The position numbers and the translations under genes are program-made. A stretch of DNA of 64,000 nucleotides from Thermogemmatispora tikiterensis (lineage in GTDB: Bacteria > Chloroflexota > Ktedonobacteria > Ktedonobacterales > Ktedonobacteraceae). A model generated the notes under the pieces. It was not told where the DNA came from. It saw nothing but the letters and a program-made list of their open reading frames with translations, and did no database searches. Shown here piece by piece: positions 1 through 7,344 of this stretch (positions within the stretch are counted from its first letter, which is position 1; every line of letters starts with the position of its first letter). The DNA is taken from positions 450,015 to 514,014 of the forward strand of contig NZ_MCIF01000002.1 of the NCBI RefSeq assembly GCF_003268475.1, given 5' to 3'.

Positions 1-99
1 CAGGTCGATCCGCGCCAGTGGCCCCTCGCGCAAGATGATGCGCAGCACCTGCTCCCGGTTGACCTCGCGTAACCCATGCCGCGTCAGACTGGTGGTCAT
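1..99 (-). CDS. ROK-family transcriptional repressor, N-terminal fragment (runs off the window)
   Basis: Only the first 33 codons are inside the window. They read MTTSLTRHGLREVNREQVLR followed by IILREGPLARIDL, which is the typical N-terminal winged-helix start of ROK (NagC/XylR-type) sugar-responsive repressors, where an NR-x-x-VLR stretch is followed by GPxxRxDL. The ATG is preceded by a strong GAGGAGGAG ribosome-binding site 2-3 bases away. An AT-rich inverted repeat lies just upstream and could be its own operator. The kinase-like sensor domain is outside the window, so the effector cannot be inferred. It is divergent from the sulfolactate-type operon and might be linked to sugar supply for it. 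Confidence 0.8.
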   Translation of the reverse strand, partial: MTTSLTRHGLREVNREQVLRIILREGPLARIDL

Positions 100-120
100 C
101 GCTCCTCCTCTCGCCGCGCC

Positions 121-147
121 TTAAATTGATTTACTTAATTAATTTAA
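121..147. promoter_or_regulatory. AT-rich inverted repeat, candidate ROK operator
   Basis: TTAAATT at 121-127 is mirrored by AATTTAA at 141-147, in an AT-rich island within GC-rich DNA, 22 bases upstream of the ROK-type gene. ROK repressors commonly bind AT-rich inverted repeats in their own promoter. Binding is inferred, not shown. Confidence 0.45.
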
Positions 148-292
148 ACCCTTGTTCAAGACTATACCCGGCGATGGGACACCCTGTCAAGGGTTTGGAT
201 GCCCCACTGGAAAGATAAGGATGACCCCCAGACCCTGCTGGGAATGGAGAGACGGTACTCGCCGCTGGTAAGTGGCGCGAGGGCCACAGCCC

Positions 293-321
293 TTGACAAC
301 CCTCTCGGAGGCAACTATACT
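293..321 (+). promoter_or_regulatory. Sigma-70-type promoter of the sulfolactate-type operon
   Basis: TTGACA at 293-298 and TATACT at 316-321 are separated by exactly 17 bases, a near-consensus housekeeping promoter. The expected start point is about 328, giving a leader of about 120 bases before the first gene at 450. No other comparably good promoter was seen before the operon. Confidence 0.65.
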
Positions 322-331
322 CCTCATCGTG

Positions 332-342
332 TGGTCATACCT
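332..342. promoter_or_regulatory. Candidate GntR/FCD operator
   Basis: TGGTCATACCT contains the GGT-N3-ACC inverted half-sites typical of FadR/FCD-subfamily GntR operators (TGGTNNNACCA-like). It sits at about +5 to +15 of the predicted transcript, where a bound repressor would block initiation. The cognate regulator is probably the GntR protein encoded as last gene of the same operon (5599-6372). Confidence 0.45.
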
Positions 343-449
343 CCTACCTCTCGAATTGAGGAGGGAAAGAGAGGACCCCAGGGAAGTCTGGCGGCTTCAG
401 AAGCCGTTGACCCCTCTAAAGAAGAGAAAAACAAGCGGGGAGCGTTAGC

Positions 450-788
450 ATGAGCCAGGCTGACAGCCAGGCCCTGGAAGAGCGACGCGGCGCGTCGGCG
501 GCGCCTGGTTTTCTTATTCACAACGAAGGCGACCATGTTGCCGTCGCTGTTCAAGATGTGCAGCCGGGTCGCCATCTTGCTGTCTACATGGACAGTGAGC
601 GCGAGATCACCATCAGCGTTTTGGAAGCCATCCCTCTGGGGCACAAAGTAGCCCTCAGCGACCTGGACGAGGGGCAGGTGGTGATCGAATATGGTTTGCC
701 GATCGGGCTGGCGCGCCGACCTATTCAGGCCGGGCAGCATGTCCACACTCACAACATCAGGAGCGCGCGATGGCAGAACAGCATTTAA
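450..788 (+). CDS. suyA: UxaA/SuyA-type SAF-domain small subunit, probable (R)-sulfolactate sulfo-lyase subunit alpha
   Basis: The 112-residue product has one SAF-type domain: a [17 protein letters not shown] stretch near residues 25-41 and a conserved VHTHN near the C-terminus (about residues 99-103). This domain is the N-terminal part of altronate dehydratase UxaA and the separate small subunit of (R)-sulfolactate sulfo-lyase SuyAB. The ATG at 450 follows GGGGAG by seven bases. Its end overlaps the start of the large subunit by 19 bases, suggesting coupled translation of a heteromer. The separate small and large subunits and the four dehydrogenase/regulator genes behind them favour SuyA over altronate dehydratase. 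Galactarate- or altronate-type substrate remains possible, because the fold alone does not decide it. Confidence 0.65.
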   Translation: MSQADSQALEERRGASAAPGFLIHNEGDHVAVAVQDVQPGRHLAVYMDSEREITISVLEAIPLGHKVALSDLDEGQVVIEYGLPIGLARRPIQAGQHVHTHNIRSARWQNSI

Positions 789-1927
789 GCGGCTACCGTC
801 GTCCTGACGGTCGTGTAGGCATTCGTAACCACGTCGTTATTTTGCCCGTTGACGACCTCTCCAATGCCGTCTGCGAGGCAGTGGCGCGTACGGTACCCGG
901 AACCCTGGCCCTGCCCCATGCCTATGGGCGACTGCAGTACGGCGCCGACCTGGAGCTGACCTTTCGCACCCTGGCGGGGACCGGAGCCAACCCGAACGTC
1001 GCGGCGGTGGTTGTCATTGGCATTGAGCCGAACTGGACCCAGCGCATCGTTGAAGGTATCGCCCCGAGCGGCAAGCCAGTCGAAGGTCTCTCCATCGAGC
1101 GTTTTGGCGACCTGAAGACCCTGGAGAGGGCGGCTCGTGTGGCACAGCTCATGCTGCAAGATGCCTCGGAGCTGCGTCGAGAGCCTGTGGAACGGGAAGA
1201 GATCATCATCAGCATCAAGTGTGGCGAGTCCGACACCACCACCGGGCTGGCCTCCTGCCCGACGGTGGCCCAGGTCGTTGATCGTCATGTGCAGGCGGGG
1301 GGGACAGTCATCTTCGGCGAGACCTCAGAGCTGACGGGAGGTGAGCACCTGATCGCCCAGCGCTGCATCGACGAGGCTGTACGCTCCCGTTTCCAGGCCA
1401 TGTACGATGACTACATTCGGGAGATCGAGGCCAGCGGGGCCAACCTGCTGGGATCGCAGCCGACGCAGGGCAACATCCGCGGTGGTCTGAGCACCATCGA
1501 AGAGAAGGCCCTCGGCAATATTGCCAAAACCGGCACTGTACCGGTAGTAGATGCCCTGGAGCCGGCCCAGGCCCCGACCAGGCGTGGCCTCAATTTCATG
1601 GATTCTTCGTCGGCGGCTGCCGAGTTCATCACCCTGATGGGAGCGGCGGGCGCCGTCTTACATTTGTTCCCTACGGGTCAGGGCAATATTGTTGGCCATC
1701 CGATTGTGCCCGTGATTAAGATTACGGCCAATCCCCTGACAGCGCAGACGATGGCCGAGCACATTGATCTCGACGTCTCGGGCCTTCTCCGGCGCGAGTA
1801 TGGTCTGCGCGAAGCAGGGGATCAACTGATGGCCCTCATTGATCGCACCATCAATGGCCGTCTGACCTGTGCTGAGGCCCTGGGCCACCGCGAATTTGTG
1901 TTGACGAAACTCTACCGCAGCGCCTGA
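770..1927 (+). CDS. suyB: UxaA/SuyB-family lyase large subunit, probable (R)-sulfolactate sulfo-lyase subunit beta
   Basis: A 385-residue cytosolic enzyme of the UxaA C-terminal family. It opens with [20 protein letters not shown] and carries [10 protein letters not shown] near residue 145 where altronate dehydratases usually have CGGSD; it also has a GETSELTG segment and a C-terminal [11 protein letters not shown] stretch. In the SuyAB reaction (R)-sulfolactate is cleaved to pyruvate and sulfite. The length is about that of the separate large subunit rather than of the fused about 500-residue UxaA. The start ATG lies inside the end of the small-subunit gene. The altered cysteine motif and the downstream pair of sulfolactate-type dehydrogenases support a sulfo-lyase, but I cannot align it here, so substrate is inferred from context. 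Confidence 0.65.
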   Translation: MAEQHLSGYRRPDGRVGIRNHVVILPVDDLSNAVCEAVARTVPGTLALPHAYGRLQYGADLELTFRTLAGTGANPNVAAVVVIGIEPNWTQRIVEGIAPSGKPVEGLSIERFGDLKTLERAARVAQLMLQDASELRREPVEREEIIISIKCGESDTTTGLASCPTVAQVVDRHVQAGGTVIFGETSELTGGEHLIAQRCIDEAVRSRFQAMYDDYIREIEASGANLLGSQPTQGNIRGGLSTIEEKALGNIAKTGTVPVVDALEPAQAPTRRGLNFMDSSSAAAEFITLMGAAGAVLHLFPTGQGNIVGHPIVPVIKITANPLTAQTMAEHIDLDVSGLLRREYGLREAGDQLMALIDRTINGRLTCAEALGHREFVLTKLYRSA

Positions 1928-1996
1928 GTGCCTGGATCAAGAGGAAAACCCTGCTGCAGGGAGCAGCTAGCTACCATAGAAGGACAAGGCATCGCT

Positions 1997-3445
1997 ATGG
2001 CTGATCACGATCTTTCATCGACTGCCTCCCTCTATATCGCTGGCGAGTGGTGCCCTCCTGCTGAGGGCCGCCGGCGAGAGGTGTGCAATCCTGCCAATGG
2101 CTCGCTGGTGGCCACTATTGGCTATGGCGGTCGAGCCGAGGCGCTGGCGGCAGCCGCCGCCGCGCAGGATGCTTTTCCGTCCTGGGCGGGCCTGCCGGCG
2201 CGGGCGCGGGCCGACCTCCTCTTGCGGGCCAGTCTCTTGTTGCAAGAGCGGGCCGAACGCATCGGCTACCTGCTGGCACTGGAATCGGGCAAGCGTTTGC
2301 CCGAGGCCGTGGCAGAGGTACGCTTTGCAGTGGAATATCTGCGCTGGTTCGCCGAGCAGGTGCGACGCCCAGCGGGTGAGCTGCTGCGTCCTGAGACTCC
2401 TCAGCGGCGGCAGCTTACCCTGCGGCAGCCCTGCGGGGTGGCGCTCTGCTTAACGCCGTGGAACTTCCCGGTCTCGATTCAGGCGCGCAAGATCGCTGCT
2501 GCCCTGGCTGCTGGCTGCACGGTCGTCTCGCGCCCCTCGGAGAAGGCGCCGCTGGCTGTGATCGAACTCTTTCGCTGCCTGCACGAGGCGGGCCTGCCGC
2601 CTGGCGTGGCCAATCTGGTTCACGGGCCGGCGGCGGAGATCACGGAAACCTTGTTGCAACATCCCTCCGTGCGTGTCGTCAGCTTCACCGGTTCGACCGA
2701 GGTTGGGCGCCAGATTATGCGTCAGGCTGCTGAGCGGATAGTTCGTCCTCTGCTGGAGCTGGGCGGCAACGCGCCCTTTATCGTCTTCGCCGATGCCGAT
2801 CTGGAGCGCGCAGTCGAGGGGGCCATGCTCGCCAAGTTCCGCAACAATGGGCAGTCATGCATCGCGGCCAATCGCTTTTTCGTGGAGGCGCCGATCTTCG
2901 CCGAGTTTGTCGAGCGCTTCGCGGCCCGTATCAACGCCATGCGCGTCGGCAATCCCGTTCAGGAGCCGATCCCTGATCTCGGCCCAGTGATCGACGAGCA
3001 GCGCCAGCATGCGCTTACCAGACTGGTGGAGGAGGCTCAAGCGCAGGGGGCCCGTGTTGTCACCGAAGCGGTGGCGGTTCCTGCCCAGGGAAGCTTCGTC
3101 GCGCCGGCGCTCCTGGTCGATCTCTCTGTCGAGAGTGCGCTGGCTCAGGAGGAGGTCTTTGGTCCTGTGGCGCTCGTTTTCCCGTTCGAAACGGAAGAGG
3201 AGGTCATTGGGCGGGCGAACGCCTGTGAAATGGGGCTGGCGGCCTATTTCTATACGCGCCAGCTTGAGCGGGCCTGGCGTGTGGCGGAAGCCCTGGAAGC
3301 TGGCATCATTGGCTTGAACTCGCCCCTGCCCTCGGTAGCCTATGCCCCAATGGGCGGCCTGAAGCAGAGCGGCCTGGGGCGCGAAGGCTCACACGAGGGT
3401 CTGGATGAGTTTCAAGAGGTCAAATATCTCAGCTGTGAGTGGTGA
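1997..3445 (+). CDS. NAD(P)-dependent aldehyde dehydrogenase, candidate sulfolactaldehyde dehydrogenase (SlaB-like)
   Basis: The 482-residue product is a succinate-semialdehyde-dehydrogenase-like ALDH. Visible are the general base in LELGGNAPF, the nucleophile in NNGQSCIAANR, the NAD-site segment FTGSTEVGRQI and the C-terminal PMGGLKQSGLGREGS. I chose the ATG at 1997, about 70 bases after the lyase stop, with AGAAGGA upstream; the open frame extends further to a GTG at 1928 but that portion is not family-like. In the operon it would oxidise an aldehyde to the hydroxyacid used by the next enzymes; by analogy with SlaB of the sulfo-Entner-Doudoroff pathway that aldehyde is 3-sulfolactaldehyde. 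Family assignment is firm; substrate is inferred. Confidence 0.8.
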   Translation: MADHDLSSTASLYIAGEWCPPAEGRRREVCNPANGSLVATIGYGGRAEALAAAAAAQDAFPSWAGLPARARADLLLRASLLLQERAERIGYLLALESGKRLPEAVAEVRFAVEYLRWFAEQVRRPAGELLRPETPQRRQLTLRQPCGVALCLTPWNFPVSIQARKIAAALAAGCTVVSRPSEKAPLAVIELFRCLHEAGLPPGVANLVHGPAAEITETLLQHPSVRVVSFTGSTEVGRQIMRQAAERIVRPLLELGGNAPFIVFADADLERAVEGAMLAKFRNNGQSCIAANRFFVEAPIFAEFVERFAARINAMRVGNPVQEPIPDLGPVIDEQRQHALTRLVEEAQAQGARVVTEAVAVPAQGSFVAPALLVDLSVESALAQEEVFGPVALVFPFETEEEVIGRANACEMGLAAYFYTRQLERAWRVAEALEAGIIGLNSPLPSVAYAPMGGLKQSGLGREGSHEGLDEFQEVKYLSCEW

Positions 3446-3482
3446 GCGCCTGCTGACAGCCTCGACCAAAGGAGGAAGCACG

Positions 3483-4421
3483 GTGTTGATTGTTGTCAGT
3501 GAGTGGCTGGCCTCGCCCGGCCCCGAATTGCTGGCGGCCTCTGGCCACACGCTTTGCTTTGATCCCATGCTCTGGCGTGATCCTGAGCGTCTGCGGGAGC
3601 TGGTGGCCGAGGCGGATGCGCTCATTGTGCGCAATCAGACGCGAGTCACGGCCTCGCTGCTGGAGGCGGCCCCTCGCCTGCGAGTGGTTGGGCGCCTGGG
3701 GGTGGGACTTGACAATATCGACCTGGAGGCACTTCAATCGCGGGGGATCGGGCTGGTGACAGCGCGCAATGCCAATGCCATTGCCGTTGCTGAGTATGTC
3801 ATGGCTGCCATGTTGCAGGTGACGCGCAACCTGGCGGCGGCGGATGCCAGTGTGCGGGCCGGCAAGTGGGAGCGGGAGCGGCTCGGCGGGACAGAGCTAT
3901 GGGGGCGTACCCTGGGCCTGGTTGGTGTAGGAGAGATCGGGAGGCGGGTGGCCAGGCGGGCGCAGGCTTTTGGAATGAGCGTGATCGGCTACGATCCCTT
4001 TATCGGCCCCTATGACTATGCGCCGGCGGAGCTGGGTATTCGTCTGCTCTCGCTCAGCGAGGTGCTGGCACAGGCCGATGTGGTGAGCGTACATGTGCCT
4101 CTCTCGCCGGAGACCTACCATCTGCTCGACGCCGAGCGGCTGGCTCTGATGCGTCCCCAGGCCGTTCTGATCAATACGGCGCGTGGTGGCATCGTCGATG
4201 AAAGCGCGCTGGTCGAGGCACTCACCGCCGGGCGGTTACGCTATGCCGTGCTGGACGTCACTGAGGAGGAGCCGCTGCCAGCGGAGAGTCCTTTGCGCTC
4301 CTGCTCTGCGGTGCTGCTCACGCCGCATATCGCTGGCCTGACGGCGGATGCCCAGGAACGGACCTCGCGCCTGGTGGTCACGGAGGTCCTGCAGCGCTTA
4401 GCCGCCCTCTCGGTCAGGTAA
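3483..4421 (+). CDS. slcC: D-2-hydroxyacid dehydrogenase family, candidate (S)-sulfolactate dehydrogenase (SlcC-like)
   Basis: The 312-residue product resembles phosphoglycerate-dehydrogenase-type 2-hydroxyacid dehydrogenases without the ACT domain. It has the dinucleotide loop GLVGVGEIG, the catalytic Arg in NTARGG, the Glu in DVTEEEP and the His in TPHIAG. The GTG at 3483 is preceded by AAAGGAGG with seven-base spacing, which decides the start over an ATG at 3405 inside the preceding gene. In Chromohalobacter the SlcC enzyme of this family oxidises (S)-sulfolactate to sulfopyruvate. Its placement between an aldehyde dehydrogenase and an Ldh2-type enzyme matches that role. A generic glyoxylate/hydroxypyruvate reductase cannot be excluded. 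Confidence 0.7.
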   Translation: MLIVVSEWLASPGPELLAASGHTLCFDPMLWRDPERLRELVAEADALIVRNQTRVTASLLEAAPRLRVVGRLGVGLDNIDLEALQSRGIGLVTARNANAIAVAEYVMAAMLQVTRNLAAADASVRAGKWERERLGGTELWGRTLGLVGVGEIGRRVARRAQAFGMSVIGYDPFIGPYDYAPAELGIRLLSLSEVLAQADVVSVHVPLSPETYHLLDAERLALMRPQAVLINTARGGIVDESALVEALTAGRLRYAVLDVTEEEPLPAESPLRSCSAVLLTPHIAGLTADAQERTSRLVVTEVLQRLAALSVR

Positions 4422-4511
4422 GCAGGCGAGAATATAGCTGCGACTCGCCTGAGAGGTGGTCTCTTCTCCACTAAGGGGGGGAAGTTTCTGCCGCGAAAGG
4501 GGGAGAAAACG

Positions 4512-5594
4512 ATGACAGATGCGGCTGGCGTGGCACCGGCTTTGGTGGAGGCCGCGGAACTGGAGCGGTTTGCCACGGCTGTCATGGAGGCCGTCGGACT
4601 ACCGGGCGCCGACGCGCGCACGGTGGCCTGGGCGCTGGTAACGGCCAATCTAGAGGGGATTGATACGCACGGAGTTTCTCGTCTGGCTCTCTATGCGCGG
4701 CGAGTGCGCGCCGGTCTGGCCGCCGCCCGTCCCCGATTGCGCTGGAGCCACCCGGCGCCGGCGGTGGCCCTGCTCGATGCGGATAACGCCCTTGGCCCAG
4801 TCGCTGCCGTGGCGGCGATGGACGAGGCGGTCCGCCTGGCCCGCAGCCAGGGGACGGGCATGGTGGCGGTCGCCCATACCAATCATGCGGCAGCGCTCTC
4901 GGCCTATGTCGAGCGCGCGACCGAGGCTGACTGTCTGGCGCTGATGGTCTGTAATACGCCGCCGGCCATGCCGCCCTGGGGTGGGCGCCGGGCTTTTCTC
5001 GGCACCAATCCGCTGGCCTTCGCCGCACCCGGCGCGGCGCCGGGCGAGCCGCCGGTGGTGATCGATATGGCGACGACCGTTGTGGCGCGTGGTAATATTA
5101 TCATGGCCGCTCGTGAGGGACATGCGATCCCCGAGGGGTGGGCCGTTGACGCTGAGGGGCGTCCTACGACGGATGCTCGGGCGGCACTGGCCGGGGCTGT
5201 GCTGCCGATGGCTGGCCCCAAAGGCTACGCCCTTGCGCTCATGATCGAGATCCTCTCGGCGATCGTGCCAGGTTCAAGTTGGGGACCGCATGTACGCTCG
5301 CCGTATGAGGACTGGACGGGGCCGACCGACGCGGGCCTCTGGTGTCTGGCGCTCTCTCTGCCGGCGCTGATGCCCCAGGAGATCTATCGGCAGCGCCTGG
5401 GGAGCCTGCTGGAGGCGCTCCAGCAGGAGCCTGCTGCTCCCGGCGAGGAGATCCGCATCCCTGGGGCGCGGCGGGCGGCGACGCGGACCCGGCGCCTGGC
5501 TCAGGGCATTCCCCTTGATCCGGCGACACTCGCCGAGCTGGACGCGCTCAGTGCGGAGCTTGGCGTCAGGCCACTTGCATGGAGGGCACCGTAG
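4512..5594 (+). CDS. comC: Ldh2 (malate/L-lactate) family dehydrogenase, candidate (R)-sulfolactate dehydrogenase (ComC-like)
   Basis: The 360-residue product belongs to the Ldh2/MDH2 oxidoreductase family, seen from NLEGIDTHGVSRLALY near residue 43, AVAHTNHAAALSAY near 120, and GTNPLAFAAP near 165, with an FVID-like VVIDMATTVVARG segment. The family uses NAD(P)H on 2-oxo/2-hydroxy acids and includes ComC, which reduces sulfopyruvate to (R)-sulfolactate. Paired with the SlcC-like gene it would act as the two-step racemase that feeds the lyase. The usual SNHFGAAGYY-like active-site stretch is changed here to TNHAAALSAY, compatible with a non-malate substrate. The start ATG follows an AAAGGGGGAGAAAA leader. 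Confidence 0.7.
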   Translation: MTDAAGVAPALVEAAELERFATAVMEAVGLPGADARTVAWALVTANLEGIDTHGVSRLALYARRVRAGLAAARPRLRWSHPAPAVALLDADNALGPVAAVAAMDEAVRLARSQGTGMVAVAHTNHAAALSAYVERATEADCLALMVCNTPPAMPPWGGRRAFLGTNPLAFAAPGAAPGEPPVVIDMATTVVARGNIIMAAREGHAIPEGWAVDAEGRPTTDARAALAGAVLPMAGPKGYALALMIEILSAIVPGSSWGPHVRSPYEDWTGPTDAGLWCLALSLPALMPQEIYRQRLGSLLEALQQEPAAPGEEIRIPGARRAATRTRRLAQGIPLDPATLAELDALSAELGVRPLAWRAP

Positions 5595-5598
5595 AGCA

Positions 5599-6372
5599 AT
5601 GGGGGTCTTTCAACCGGTACAGGATGATCATCGCAGCCTGGAGGGGCGCATCGTTTCCTATATTCGTGACCTGGTGGAGCAGGGTGTGCTGACGCCTGGC
5701 GAGCGCCTGCCGCCGGAGCGGGAGCTGGCCGCTCAGTTGCGAGTGAGCCGCACGGCGCTGCGGGAGGCGCTGCATACACTGGCGGCGCTCGGCCTGGTGG
5801 AGGCGCGGCATGGTCGTGGGGTCTTTGTAGTTGGGGGATCGCTGCAGGCCACGGCGCAGCGCCTCTCGCTGGCTCTGGAGGCTCGCGAGACGGAGGAGGA
5901 GAGCGTGGCGCGCATTCGTCAGCTCTTCGAGATCCGCCGCGTACTGGAGGGGGCGGCAGCCGAGTGGGCGGCCCTGCGTGCACAACCGGAGCAGATTGCA
6001 GAAATGCAGACCGTCCTCGCCAGGGATCGCGCCCTGCGCACCGCTGAGGAGGTTGACCGGGCGCTCATCAGCGAGCTGGATGGGCAACTCCATGCCTTGA
6101 TTGCTGCCAGTACAGCCAATCGCCTGCTCGTGCTGCTCATGGCCTCCCTGCTGGATGAGTTGGCGACCGCACGCAGTCGCAGCCTGGTCTTGCCGGAACG
6201 CATCAAGCGCTCACTCGAACAGCATGCAGCCATCGTCGAGGCGATTGCCGCTCATGATCCACTGGCTGCCCGCGCTTCTATGATCGCTCATCTCGACGAT
6301 GTTGAACAGGCCATCGTCCACAGTCTGGAGGCCCAGGATCGGAACCAGCCCGCTCAGACGCAGGACAGCTGA
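5599..6372 (+). CDS. GntR-family (FadR/FCD) transcriptional regulator
   Basis: The 257-residue product has an N-terminal winged helix (residues about 12-80, with GERLPPERELAAQLRVSR and ALGLVEARHGRGVFV) and a C-terminal all-helical FCD domain that binds metal and carboxylate-type ligands. The ATG lies four bases after the preceding stop, with GGAGGG inside that gene, so it is co-transcribed with the enzymes it likely controls. A GGT-N3-ACC site at the operon start (332-342) fits its family. It plays the place that SuyR-type regulators have in sulfolactate operons; the true effector is unknown. Confidence 0.85.
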   Translation: MGVFQPVQDDHRSLEGRIVSYIRDLVEQGVLTPGERLPPERELAAQLRVSRTALREALHTLAALGLVEARHGRGVFVVGGSLQATAQRLSLALEARETEEESVARIRQLFEIRRVLEGAAAEWAALRAQPEQIAEMQTVLARDRALRTAEEVDRALISELDGQLHALIAASTANRLLVLLMASLLDELATARSRSLVLPERIKRSLEQHAAIVEAIAAHDPLAARASMIAHLDDVEQAIVHSLEAQDRNQPAQTQDS

Positions 6373-6499
6373 AACCTATCGACGCGACAGAGGGACGAGC
6401 CTGATCGCATCGAGCCAGTTGTTCCAACTTGTGCATCGGAATCATCCGACGAGAGGCCAGCGTCATGATTTGATAGCTAAGGCCTCTGTTATCTCTATC

Positions 6500-6520
6500 T
6501 CCTCCTCCTCCTCCTCCTCC
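6500..6520 (+). repeat. (TCC)7 trinucleotide tract
   Basis: Seven uninterrupted TCC units lie in the 182-base gap between the convergent GntR gene and the nucleotidyltransferase-like gene. The gap otherwise shows no gene. The tract may be length-variable but sits in no coding frame or promoter that I can see. Confidence 0.8.
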
Positions 6521-6554
6521 TCTCTATTAGCTTCCCAGAGGAAACTATAGACAA

Positions 6555-7301
6555 CTATGGCTCTTCTGGCAGTTCGTACCAGCGCACACGCTCGCCGATG
6601 ATGGCCCGCCAACGCCAGCGCCAGCCTTTGCGAGCGGCTTCGATCGCCTCCTGCAGCTGCAGGAGGCGATCATGCAGTAGTGCCAGAGCCTCATGATCCT
6701 CGACCAGAAGAGCAGCGCGTCCTCGTAGGACAGCCAGATTCGTCGTCACCGTCTTCCAGAGTCCCCAGTCGCGAGCCAGCAGGGTGGCAATGCGATTGAC
6801 ATTCAGCAGGCCCGGTTCATCGTGTGTGCCCCAGGGAGCGGCTAACATCAGGGCGAGCGCATCCCGCATATCCTTCTCCGTCAGCTCCACGATTTGAAGC
6901 TTCGTCAGTAAAAGATCAGCGAGCGGGAGCGTCACAGGTTGGAGGGCCAGACGATCGGAGAAGGCGAGGCGGTGACACATCTGAAATTCGTCAATGAATA
7001 TATCCACTTTTTCGCCTTTAGCGAGATACATCAGGCGATAGCGGCCATGCAGCACGTTGAAAGACTTGTTCGGGAGGAGGCCCAGCTCTTCCAGCCACTG
7101 CTGCACACGGCGGCGTTGAGAGCTGGTCGTGAAGAGATCGAGATCGCCGGGCTGTCGCAGTAGAGAGGGGGGGACCTGAGCGCGCGCGGCATGGAACTGC
7201 ACTGCGTGGCCGCCGAGCAGACGGGCACCGATGTCGGGTCCCGTCACGAGGGTTTCTAGCAACGTCTTCGACCAGTGGCTCGTTGGCAGACTCGTCTCCA
7301 T
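6555..7301 (-). CDS. Nucleotidyltransferase-fold protein (AbiEii/MNT-like), function unknown
   Basis: The 248-residue product contains RLLGGHAVQFHA near residue 27 followed by PGDLDLFT near residue 52, the GG...DxD arrangement of nucleotidyltransferase-fold proteins, and KVDIFIDEF near residue 98 as a third acidic strand. The C-terminal half is helical. It resembles stand-alone AbiEii or MNT-like proteins, but no partner toxin/antitoxin gene adjoins it. It is the last gene of a four-gene minus-strand operon (ureohydrolase, phosphoesterase, permease, this gene), 43 bases after the permease. Whether it modifies RNA, protein or a small molecule cannot be told. Confidence 0.55.
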   Translation of the reverse strand: METSLPTSHWSKTLLETLVTGPDIGARLLGGHAVQFHAARAQVPPSLLRQPGDLDLFTTSSQRRRVQQWLEELGLLPNKSFNVLHGRYRLMYLAKGEKVDIFIDEFQMCHRLAFSDRLALQPVTLPLADLLLTKLQIVELTEKDMRDALALMLAAPWGTHDEPGLLNVNRIATLLARDWGLWKTVTTNLAVLRGRAALLVEDHEALALLHDRLLQLQEAIEAARKGWRWRWRAIIGERVRWYELPEEP

Positions 7302-7344
7302 TGTTGTTTGCTCCTGGCGAAGTAATCGAGAGCGTTAGCAACGC

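Noticed and set aside
199..453. 84-codon frame ahead of the lyase small subunit
   Set aside because: It has no ribosome-binding site, spans the predicted promoter, and its translation is Arg/Pro-rich without motif.
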